Assembly: GCA_964538455.1 (NCBI GenBank)
Contig: CAZIDZ010000030.1
Location: 1-36,043 of the forward strand
Reading direction: 5' to 3'
Origin: JAZDLX01 sp964538455
GTDB taxonomy: Bacteria > Electryoneota > Electryoneia > Electryoneales > Electryoneaceae
DNA: 36,043 bases
How positions within the stretch are numbered: position 1 is the stretch's first letter; each line of letters opens with the position of its first letter. A model generated the notes under the pieces. It made no database searches, had not been told where the DNA came from, and saw nothing but the letters and a program-made list of their open reading frames with translations. Below, in pieces: positions 15,168-21,858 of the stretch. The position numbers and the translations under genes are program-made.

Positions 15168-16292
15168 TCAGCGCAACTTCAACGTCGCCAGCGCGAGCAG
15201 CGCGAGCATCAGGCTGACGATCCAGAAACGGATGACGACCTTGGTTTCCGCGATTCCGAGGTGCTCATAGGCGTGATGGATCGGTGTTCGGTAGAAGATT
15301 CGCCGGCCCAAAAAGTGGATCCCGATGCGGTCGCCGATCAGGTGGGTTAGGTTCACGTAGATGAACAGCCCCCCCGCCACGATGAATAGAAGTTCCTGTT
15401 TCGTCAGCAGGATCATCGTCGCCAGCACCCCGCCCAGGCTGAGGCTGCCGGTGTCGCCCATGAACAGTTCCGCGGGGTAACTGTTGTACCAGAGGAAGCC
15501 GATCAGCGCACCTCCGAGCGCGGCGGAGTAGACCACCAGTTCATGCACTCCCGGGAGGCTTGGGTAGAGCAGGTAGTTCGCCATCCGCACGTTCCCTAGG
15601 ATGTAGGCGAAAACTCCGTAGACGACGAGCGGGAACATTGCGGTGCCCACCGCCAGCCCGTCGAGCCCGTCGATCAGGTTGACCGCGTTGGAGACGGCGA
15701 CCACCACGAAGACGGCGAAGAGGATGTAGACCCACCCGAGGTGAACGTCCACCCCTCCGTAGGCTTCCGGTTTGAGGAAAGGCACGCCGATGCTGTCGGC
15801 GATCGCCGCCGGGAATGGTGTCGTCGCGGGATGGAACAGGTAAATCCCAAGCAGCAGCCCGTAGATCGTTTGCACGGCGAGTTTCGTCTTCCGGCCGAGC
15901 CCGGCGTCCGGGTGCCCGCCGCGAACCTTCGCGAGATCGTCCACCATGCCGAGCAGTGCGAACACGACCATCGCGCTGACCACGGCCCAGAGGTACCGGC
16001 TGGTCAGGTCTCCCCAGAGCAGCATGCTGGCGAGCACCGCGCCGACGACCAGGATTCCGCCCATGGTCGGGGTGCCGCGCTTCGACTTCGCGAGGTGGGC
16101 GTCGAACTCCCGGTTGCGGTCGCGCCGTCCCGACAGGTACAGCAGTTGGATCACCCGTGGCGTGAACAGCAGCATGATGCCGAGGGTCGTAATCGCCGCC
16201 GCGATCGAGCGGGTGGAAACATAGGTCAGCACACGCAGGAATCCCCAGGCCGTGTCCACGCTCTGCAGGTAGGCCGCCAACAGGTAGATCAT
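15168..16292 (-). CDS. mraY: Phospho-N-acetylmuramoyl-pentapeptide transferase (MraY), divergent
   Basis: A protein of 374 residues starting at ATG 16292, overlapping the murG stop by 3 nt (ATGA), with GGGAGGGGGG upstream. It transfers phospho-MurNAc-pentapeptide to undecaprenyl phosphate, forming lipid I at the inner membrane. About ten membrane helices and the family motifs are visible: TPTMGG (74-79), Asp118-Asp119, SNAVNLIDGLDGLA (201-214), FMGDTGSLSLGG with Asp280, and KVVIRFWIVSL. Two deviations stand out. The usual HHH of the PIHHH motif reads HHA (339-341), and the region before it (LFIYVNLTHLIGDRIGIHFL) does not match the usual ESxSVIxQ block. It may be a true but divergent MraY or a specialised paralogue. 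The last codons are duplicated about 340 bp downstream. Confidence 0.92.
   Translation of the reverse strand: MIYLLAAYLQSVDTAWGFLRVLTYVSTRSIAAAITTLGIMLLFTPRVIQLLYLSGRRDRNREFDAHLAKSKRGTPTMGGILVVGAVLASMLLWGDLTSRYLWAVVSAMVVFALLGMVDDLAKVRGGHPDAGLGRKTKLAVQTIYGLLLGIYLFHPATTPFPAAIADSIGVPFLKPEAYGGVDVHLGWVYILFAVFVVVAVSNAVNLIDGLDGLAVGTAMFPLVVYGVFAYILGNVRMANYLLYPSLPGVHELVVYSAALGGALIGFLWYNSYPAELFMGDTGSLSLGGVLATMILLTKQELLFIVAGGLFIYVNLTHLIGDRIGIHFLGRRIFYRTPIHHAYEHLGIAETKVVIRFWIVSLMLALLALATLKLR
15174..15196. repeat. Right copy of the 23-bp direct repeat, within the mraY 3' end
   Basis: Identical to 14836-14858. The repeats bound a 315-bp segment (14859-15173) made mostly of palindromic elements. Because this copy keeps the mraY C-terminal codons, the gene stays intact. 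Confidence 0.85.
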
Positions 16293-18352
16293 GTTTCACC
16301 CCCCTCCCGCAGCCGTTTGCGCAGGGTTGTGTATCGCTCCTTGAGCGGAAAGAACGGATGGAATGCAACCGAGGTGACGGCGAACCGGTCCAGATCCCGC
16401 TCGAGGTCGCGCACCCAGCTTGCGTCTGTGCCGCGGAACCGTTCGCCCAGGGCGAGGTAGGCCCGTAGCACCGCATCCCTCACCGGCGCCTGGGTGGCCA
16501 TGATGTAGGGACGGCAGGAGGCGAGCACCGCCTCGGGAGACCCGCAGTGCCCGTATGTGTGGAGCGCTTCCCAGCGAACTTCGAGCTTCGGGTCCGAGGT
16601 ATGCCGTCCCACCGCACTGACGATTTCCGGGTTCAGCTCCACGTCCTCTCGCAGCATCCGGCGAACCAGGCGCATGGCGGTGGACCGAACCTCGTAGTAG
16701 GGATCGTCCAGGGCGGCGGTCACCCCCTGCAGGCTCGCCTCACCGTACTTGCCGATCAATGCGATCGCCGCGAGCGTGTTGCGCCGGATAAAACCGACCT
16801 GCATGAAATCGCCGCCGAGCAGCCTGTGGCCCCACGGCGCCGGTGTCCGGTCTGTCAGCATATGCAGCAGCAGCGGGAGCTGCGACTGGTGCCTCAGCAG
16901 GCCGATCAGTTTCACCCCCTCGTTGCGCTGCTGCCAAACGGGGTGCACAAGCAGCGCGGAGGCGCGATAGCGAAGGTAATCCAGGTCGCTCAGCTGCCTT
17001 AGCTCTTCGTCATGGATGCGGCCGTGATCGAACGCGTTCTCGTAGGTCAAACCGATCGTTTTTTCGACATAACGGCGGAGCGCGGTCGGCCCTGCGGGAA
17101 GTTGAGGAAACTGGCCGTCCGCCGCGGCTACCGGGGGCACGTCGCCGTCGATCACCGAGGCGCTCGTTCGTCTCGCGAGTGCGAGCACGCGGTGCGCAAT
17201 CCGTTCGGACGCGTGCAGGTCGACACTGGCCTGCGCTTTCTTCGCCATCTTCCGCCGCCGCGAGGTGTTCTCGAGCAGTTCGATGATCCGTTTGGCGAGG
17301 ACTTTCCCGCTCACGGCCTCGATCATCCTGCCCTCGACCAGCGACGGTTCCTCGTAGATCAGCTCCACCGCGCCGCGAAGAGCCAGGTAGCGCGCGTTGG
17401 CCACCTGCGAGTCTCCCGGAAGATTCGCCTTGGGAATCACGATCGCGGGCACTCCCGCGCTGCACACCTCGGTCAATGAGCCCGCTCCCGCGCGGATCAC
17501 GGCCAGGTCGGCCGCCGCCAGGTGCAGCGGCATGTCGTGGAGATAGTCGGTGATCGTGTACCGCTGAGGTTTGCGATCGAGCGCTTCCGCGCGCGCAAGC
17601 GTGTCCTCGTTCGCGTCGTACTCCCCGGTGTGCATCCCCCCGCTGGCGTGCATGATCACGAGGTTGTCCCGGTTCGCCAGCCGCGGGAGTGCGTCCACCG
17701 TGGCGCGGTTCAGCGTGCGAGCTCCCTGGCTGCCACCGAACACCAGCAGGTAGAAATCCTTTGCGCCGAGTTTCAGGCGCTTCCGCGCCTCGTCGCGGTC
17801 GATCAATCCGAAGCTGCTGCGTACCGGGTAGCCGACCACTTCCACCGGACCGCGATTGAAACTCTCCGCGGCGGACGGGTGCGAGAGGCCGATCCGCGTG
17901 ACGAACCTCCCCGCGAAGCGGTTCATCCGCCCCGGCACCGCGTTCTGTTCGTGCATGTAGATCGGGATCCGCCACAGTCCGAACGTGATCAGCTCAGCGA
18001 ATTTTGCGGCGAACACGGCGGGTGCGGAGGCAAATCCGCCGCTGGCGACAATTGCGTCGGGGCGGAAAATGAGCAGATGAAAAAAAGCTTTCAGCACGCC
18101 CAGCCCGAGCATGAAGATAAAACGGAGCAGGCCCGGAGAAAACGGACTTACCGGCAGCGAAGCGGCGGGGGCGTAGCGAAGCGGAATCCCCGCGCGGGGA
18201 ACGATGTTCGCCTCAAGCCCTTTCCGCACTCCCACGTACAGCAGGCGGATCGTCGGCGACAGCTCCCGCAGTGCGTCTGCGATCGCGAGCAGAGGGGTGA
18301 CGTGCCCGCCGCTACCGCCTCCTGTAAGGAGGATACGTGTGCTCCGCTCCAT
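16289..18352 (-). CDS. murG: MurG glycosyltransferase fused to a C-terminal HEAT-like repeat domain
   Basis: A protein of 687 residues from ATG 18352, nearly twice the usual 350-370 of MurG. Residues 1-398 are a complete MurG: LLTGGGSGGHVTPLLA (8-23), ASGGFASAPAV, MHEQNAVPGRMNR, FGGSQGARTLN and RAGAGSLTEVCSAGVPAIVIP, then DSQVANARYL. MurG adds GlcNAc from UDP-GlcNAc to lipid I, making lipid II at the inner face of the membrane. A linker (399-425) leads to residues 430-687, an alpha-helical array with HEAT-like units such as RRNTLAAIALIGKYG, DPYYEVRSTAMRLVRRML and LEVRWEALHTYGHCG. HEAT arrays usually bind proteins. The frame is continuous with no stop or shift at the junction. The stop overlaps mraY, the reverse of the usual mraY...murG gene order. 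Confidence 0.93.
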   Translation of the reverse strand: MERSTRILLTGGGSGGHVTPLLAIADALRELSPTIRLLYVGVRKGLEANIVPRAGIPLRYAPAASLPVSPFSPGLLRFIFMLGLGVLKAFFHLLIFRPDAIVASGGFASAPAVFAAKFAELITFGLWRIPIYMHEQNAVPGRMNRFAGRFVTRIGLSHPSAAESFNRGPVEVVGYPVRSSFGLIDRDEARKRLKLGAKDFYLLVFGGSQGARTLNRATVDALPRLANRDNLVIMHASGGMHTGEYDANEDTLARAEALDRKPQRYTITDYLHDMPLHLAAADLAVIRAGAGSLTEVCSAGVPAIVIPKANLPGDSQVANARYLALRGAVELIYEEPSLVEGRMIEAVSGKVLAKRIIELLENTSRRRKMAKKAQASVDLHASERIAHRVLALARRTSASVIDGDVPPVAAADGQFPQLPAGPTALRRYVEKTIGLTYENAFDHGRIHDEELRQLSDLDYLRYRASALLVHPVWQQRNEGVKLIGLLRHQSQLPLLLHMLTDRTPAPWGHRLLGGDFMQVGFIRRNTLAAIALIGKYGEASLQGVTAALDDPYYEVRSTAMRLVRRMLREDVELNPEIVSAVGRHTSDPKLEVRWEALHTYGHCGSPEAVLASCRPYIMATQAPVRDAVLRAYLALGERFRGTDASWVRDLERDLDRFAVTSVAFHPFFPLKERYTTLRKRLREGGET

Positions 18353-18390
18353 GCCTGGCTCAGTGTCGTGAATGCGCTCGTTGCGGGGGC

Positions 18391-18420
18391 AACGTACGCC
18401 CTCGATTGTTCTTCATGCAA
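18391..18420 (-). promoter_or_regulatory. Candidate promoter for murG-mraY
   Basis: On the minus strand: TTGCAT (18420-18415), an 18-bp spacer, then TACGTT (18396-18391). The expected leader is about 32 nt. The same -10 box and spacing appear before the HPr gene (33774-33803). Confidence 0.4.
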
Positions 18421-18451
18421 GAGTTGCTGTTGACAGTTCGATGCCGGTAGC

Positions 18452-18479
18452 TTGCAGCATTCGGGGCGACGCACATAAT
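18452..18479 (+). promoter_or_regulatory. Candidate promoter for the O-antigen ligase-like gene
   Basis: TTGCAG (18452-18457), a 16-bp spacer and CATAAT (18474-18479), about 37 bp before ATG 18516. It lies in the 163-bp region shared with the divergent murG promoter. Confidence 0.35.
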
Positions 18480-18515
18480 CGGTCGTCCGCTCGTCGGGCT
18501 CGCAAGGATCGGCGC

Positions 18516-20201
18516 ATGCAGGCATCCCAGGCAAGAAACCTCTACGCGCACTGGGGGCGCGGTTTGACCCTCGCGCTGGCGCTCGCGGTGCCCGTGCTCG
18601 ATTCGCTCGACCACCTCTCCGTCGGCGGGGGACGCACGCTCCCGGTGACGACGATCCTGATGTTCATCGTCGTTGTCCTCGCGGTGGGAAGTGTGCTCCG
18701 CAGCGGAACCTCCCTGAAACGGTGGTACTTCGTTCCCCTGCTGTTGATGGCGGCGGTGCTCGCAGGAACGCTGGGGGCGGCGGGCCGCACCGGCGCGCTC
18801 GTCGCTCTCGCGCGCGTCTGGAGCCTGATCCTCTTCGCTGCGGCGGTGACGGTCCATTTCGCCGAACAGCCGCTCGAGAGAACGGGCGTGCTCACTGCGG
18901 CCGCGCTCGGGGGTATGGCGGCGGCGCTCGTCGCGCTCGCGAGTCTGTTCGGCATCTCCAGCGCGGGCGCCCTTTCGAATGTTCCCCTCGACAGGCACTC
19001 GAGCTGGTCCCTGTTCGTGCGTCCGTCCGGTCCCCTCGCGGACGGCGAAGCGCTCGGCTGGCTGATGGCCGTGCTCGCGCCGGTCGCCGCGGCGGGGGTC
19101 TTTGCCGTCGAGGGAAAAGTGCGCGAATTGATTGCCCTCGCGTTCACCCTGCTCTGGGCCGGGCTCGTCGTTTCGCTCTCCTACACCGCGCCCGTGGCCG
19201 CACTCACCGGGCTGCTGATCCTGCTGCTCTCACGCTCGAGTCTCAGCAGGCCCTACCCCGGGCTGCCGTTCCTGCTCGTCGCGGTGTCGTTGCTGCTCGC
19301 GTTGAATCCGCTCGTGAAGGCGAGATGGGATGACAAAACCAATCCCGTTGCTGCCGTCGCGGATGCTGTGGATGTCGTTGACGGGGAGTTCGCGGACGAT
19401 TCGCTCCAGATTGCGATTGCCAACGAGGGACAGCTCGCCTGGCCGAAAGACTGGCAGGCAGGTGTCCACCTGCTCGCGGCGGAGGGATTCCGTGACAACC
19501 GGCTCAAACTGAGTGCTTCGACTTGGATGGGGCGGCGGCTAGGCCGGCGGATCGCCCCCGGTGAGACCGCCAGCGTGCTCATCCCGTTCAACGTAAATCC
19601 TGGCTCCGGCTTCCTCGTCGTGGATCTGCGCGGTCCCGGGGGCTATCTCTCAATCGAGCGGGGAATGACCTGTGTGCTCAACTACCGCGCCCGCGTGGAT
19701 GAGGACGGTTTCCTCCGCCTGCAGACCCTTTCGCTGGTCCGGTTTGAGCCGACCCTGTTTGCGGTGATGCGATCCCTTCGCCATCAGCTGCCGCCTGCTC
19801 TCACCCAGGGGAGATGGGAGGTCTGGCGGGATGCGCTCGCTCTGTTCAAGGGAAGGCCGCTCACCGGTCTCGGGCCCGGCGCGATGCAGTCTTTGCTCGG
19901 CTACGGTTCCGGAAATCTCTACCTGCAGACCGCCGTGGACGAGGGCGTAATCGGCCTTGTCATTCTGCTCGGCACTCTGCTCGTGCTGTTCATTGCGCTG
20001 TCGTTGCGCCGGGATACAGAGGGAACCCTCTACGCGGCGCTGATGATCGTCGTGCTGGTCTATGGCGCGCTGGACTATGTGCAGGATCATCAACCCGTTG
20101 CCGTGCTCACTGCGATTCTTTTCGGACTGGCGTGGGCCGCGGCGTTCGAACGCCACCCGCAATCCTCGGAAAGCGAGCGGAATTCCCGTCAACCTGCGTA
20201 A
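18516..20201 (+). CDS. O-antigen ligase/polymerase-like (Wzy_C) membrane protein with an Ig-like insert
   Basis: A protein of 561 residues from ATG 18516 with AAGGA 7 nt upstream. An upstream in-frame start at 18372 lacks a binding site and crosses the promoter. About ten membrane helices occupy residues 15-265 and 470-545. Between them is the large periplasmic loop typical of Wzy/WaaL proteins, with the Wzy_C-type stretch RWEVWRDALALFKGRPLTGL, then GPGAM and GNLYLQTAVDEGVIGLVILL. The usual His-Asn before LYLQ reads Gly-Asn. Residues 294-392 form an inserted beta-sandwich (IANEGQLAWP, RRIAPGETASVLIPF, GSGFLVVDLRGPGGYLS) resembling Ig-like or NBR1-type domains. Such enzymes join or polymerise glycans on undecaprenyl diphosphate. 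Divergent from murG-mraY. The substrate is unknown. Confidence 0.8.
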   Translation: MQASQARNLYAHWGRGLTLALALAVPVLDSLDHLSVGGGRTLPVTTILMFIVVVLAVGSVLRSGTSLKRWYFVPLLLMAAVLAGTLGAAGRTGALVALARVWSLILFAAAVTVHFAEQPLERTGVLTAAALGGMAAALVALASLFGISSAGALSNVPLDRHSSWSLFVRPSGPLADGEALGWLMAVLAPVAAAGVFAVEGKVRELIALAFTLLWAGLVVSLSYTAPVAALTGLLILLLSRSSLSRPYPGLPFLLVAVSLLLALNPLVKARWDDKTNPVAAVADAVDVVDGEFADDSLQIAIANEGQLAWPKDWQAGVHLLAAEGFRDNRLKLSASTWMGRRLGRRIAPGETASVLIPFNVNPGSGFLVVDLRGPGGYLSIERGMTCVLNYRARVDEDGFLRLQTLSLVRFEPTLFAVMRSLRHQLPPALTQGRWEVWRDALALFKGRPLTGLGPGAMQSLLGYGSGNLYLQTAVDEGVIGLVILLGTLLVLFIALSLRRDTEGTLYAALMIVVLVYGALDYVQDHQPVAVLTAILFGLAWAAAFERHPQSSESERNSRQPA

Positions 20202-20242
20202 ATACAGCCCGTCTCGCGGGGAGTTCCCGCCGGGGGCAGGGC

Positions 20243-20271
20243 TTGAGCTTGTGCAAAATCTGGCCTATACT
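20243..20271 (+). promoter_or_regulatory. Good sigma-70-type promoter for the SRPBCC gene
   Basis: TTGAGC (20243-20248), a 17-bp spacer and TATACT (20266-20271). The expected start near 20278 gives a leader of about 113 nt that includes a small hairpin (CCCCG 20287-20291 with CGGGG 20299-20303). Confidence 0.6.
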
Positions 20272-20390
20272 CCCCCCGTGCCAAATCCCCGTCTTCAGCG
20301 GGGCTTCGATCCTTCATCGTTCAACTTAACCCCGGCGGTGGGTGCGCGCGTAGATTACCCGTGGCCGCCGGATATACCAGGGTGATAAGC

Positions 20391-21299
20391 ATGGCCACGC
20401 AGAGCAAACGCAAAAAGGCATCGGTGTCGGTGGACGTCCGGGTGCCCAAGGAGATCGCCTGGAGGGGGATCAGCGACAGCCGCGAGTTGCAGATCTGGTT
20501 CGCGCAGCAGGTGAATATGGACCTCGAGAGCTCGGAGTTCAGTTTCGGCGGGAAATATGTCCCGTTCCTCAAGTACGACGAGCGTCCCGCGAACCAGAAG
20601 GTGCTGAAAGCCGATGCCGAAGCGGGAGATCTGCGTCTGCAGTGGCCGCTGCGCCGCCGGGATGGCGAAATCGTCACCACCGAGGTGCACCTCCGCCTCA
20701 CCCAGATGGAGGGCTACAGCCGGCTCGATGTCGACCATATCGTCGAGGAGGAGGATCTTAGCGACGACGATCTGCGGAACTTGTGGGCGATCCTGCTGAA
20801 CGGCTTCGTCTTCCACATGGAGGGAGCCGCAGCCTGGGTGCGCCCGGAATTCACCCACCGCAAAAGCAAGGAGTTCCGCCTCGACTTCTGGACCGCCGCA
20901 AAACGGGAAGAGGTGTTTGAGATGATCTCGACCGTGGACGGCATCCGCCAGTTTTTCGCCCCGCAGGTCAAGACCCTCGAGCTGAAAGAGGGCGGCGTGC
21001 TCGATCTTGGATCGGATAAGCTGCCGGTTCTCGAGGTGGACGAGAATGTAAAATTCGCTTTCGGCTGGCGCGAGGTCGCCGGCGAGGACCCCAACCTCAC
21101 CGTTCGCTGGGAATTGAAGGACGAGGGCAACGGCACGCGTGTCAGCCTCTACGAGGGCACCTTCACCGAGCCGACGATCCTTTCGGAACGCAGCGATTAC
21201 GACGGCTGGGCGGCGGTGATGAACGATCTCAAGCGCTTCCTCGAGACCCGGCGTCACCCGATTTTCCTCTCGATCCTGATCGAACCCTTCAGCGGCTAG
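20391..21299 (+). CDS. Tandem SRPBCC (START/AHSA1-like) domain protein
   Basis: A protein of 302 residues from ATG 20391, with AGGGTG upstream. A GTG at 20361 would add 10 residues and is less likely. Two SRPBCC-like halves are seen. The first (about 10-145) starts VSVDVRVPKEIAWRGISDSR and includes QIWFAQQV and SRLDVDHIVEEEDL. The second (about 155-285) starts RLDFWTAAKREEVFEMIST and ends with RVSLYEGTF and GWAAVMNDLKRFLETRR, the usual C-terminal helix with conserved Trp. These helix-grip folds bind hydrophobic ligands or act as chaperone activators. No signal peptide is present, so it should be cytoplasmic. The gene has its own promoter and terminator, so it is probably a single-gene unit. 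The ligand is unknown. Confidence 0.75.
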   Translation: MATQSKRKKASVSVDVRVPKEIAWRGISDSRELQIWFAQQVNMDLESSEFSFGGKYVPFLKYDERPANQKVLKADAEAGDLRLQWPLRRRDGEIVTTEVHLRLTQMEGYSRLDVDHIVEEEDLSDDDLRNLWAILLNGFVFHMEGAAAWVRPEFTHRKSKEFRLDFWTAAKREEVFEMISTVDGIRQFFAPQVKTLELKEGGVLDLGSDKLPVLEVDENVKFAFGWREVAGEDPNLTVRWELKDEGNGTRVSLYEGTFTEPTILSERSDYDGWAAVMNDLKRFLETRRHPIFLSILIEPFSG

Positions 21300-21325
21300 T
21301 GAGCTTTCGTCCCATGAGATGATTC

Positions 21326-21350
21326 AACCCGCCTGCAGGCGGGTTTTTTT
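21326..21350 (+). terminator. Intrinsic terminator of the SRPBCC gene
   Basis: A perfect 20-nt palindrome (21326-21345, arms AACCCGCCTG / CAGGCGGGTT) followed by five more T residues (seven T in a row overall), starting 26 bp after the stop. Confidence 0.9.
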
Positions 21351-21442
21351 CTGCCTGACTTCGCCAATCCGTGCGTTGTCATCACCGGCGCTTCCGTCCC
21401 TGCGGAATCGGGTTTCCCCGATTTTGATGGGTGTCATCACCA

Positions 21443-21542
21443 NNNNNNNNNNNNNNNNNNNNNNNNNNNNNNNNNNNNNNNNNNNNNNNNNNNNNNNNNN
21501 NNNNNNNNNNNNNNNNNNNNNNNNNNNNNNNNNNNNNNNNNN
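21443..21542. other. Assembly gap (100 N)
   Basis: Exactly 100 N of unknown true length. The left edge is 1 bp past a TGTCATCACC copy, and a related TGTCATTGCCCGG begins 22 bp after the right edge, so a repeat array probably broke the assembly. Confidence 0.98.
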
Positions 21543-21565
21543 ATCCACTACTTCCCCGCAGTGTC

Positions 21566-21588
21566 ATTGCCCGGCTTGACCGGGCAAT
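21566..21588. repeat. Small palindrome ATTGCCCGG / CCGGGCAAT
   Basis: 9-bp perfect arms (21566-21574 and 21580-21588) around a 5-nt loop, without a T-run. It looks like a dispersed intergenic palindrome. Confidence 0.65.
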
Positions 21589-21609
21589 CCACTGATAGGC
21601 GTGATCAAG

Positions 21610-21796
21610 GTGACAGGAACTCTATTTCATCAACAAATTCTTTTGTTGTGGCAGGTCGTTGGCGAAGCGGTGACCTGCCACTTTTTCCCATCGTTGCCAT
21701 TTCCGGTGCAACAAATCATGAGTAACTCGATGCTTGGGGATTACTGCGGGATTCATCGCGCGCGTTCAGGCCGAGTTGAAAAAGAGTTCCTGTCAC
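21610..21796. repeat. 187-bp segment bounded by inverted repeats GTGACAGGAACTC
   Basis: GTGACAGGAACTCT plus four of the next five bases (21610-21628) return inverted at 21778-21796, giving 18 of 19 matched positions. Inside are a CAACAAA/TTTGTTG hairpin and a terminator-like hairpin. It may be a MITE- or REPIN-like element or the stem of a larger RNA. No transposase is present. Confidence 0.65.
21648..21686 (+). terminator. Terminator-like hairpin within the inverted repeat segment
   Basis: Arms GTGGCAGGTC (21648-21657) and GACCTGCCAC (21672-21681), a 14-nt loop, then TTTTT. No coding gene lies directly upstream, so it may belong to the repeat element. Confidence 0.5.
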
Positions 21797-21858
21797 TCTT
21801 TTTCGCGTCGTACATTTTCGCAAAACCAAAAGCCGAAGGAACCGCATGGAGGTTGGAA

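Larger units (their letters stand above)
21351..21858. other. Intergenic region of about 500 bp with gap and repeats, no gene seen
   Basis: It holds two direct copies of TGTCATCACC (21377-21386 and 21432-21441), the 100-N gap, an ATTGCCCGG hairpin and a long inverted repeat with an inner terminator-like hairpin. The open frame that runs through it from 21601 into the next gene has no family resemblance before residue 87. Confidence 0.75.

Noticed and set aside
14722..15270. 182-codon plus-strand frame in the repeat island
   Set aside because: It runs through palindromic repeats and into the mraY 3' end, with no ribosome binding site or family match.
21601..21858. N-terminal extension of the dehydrogenase-like protein from 21601
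   Set aside because: It crosses the inverted repeats and a terminator-like hairpin; GGAGG at 21848-21852 supports ATG 21859.
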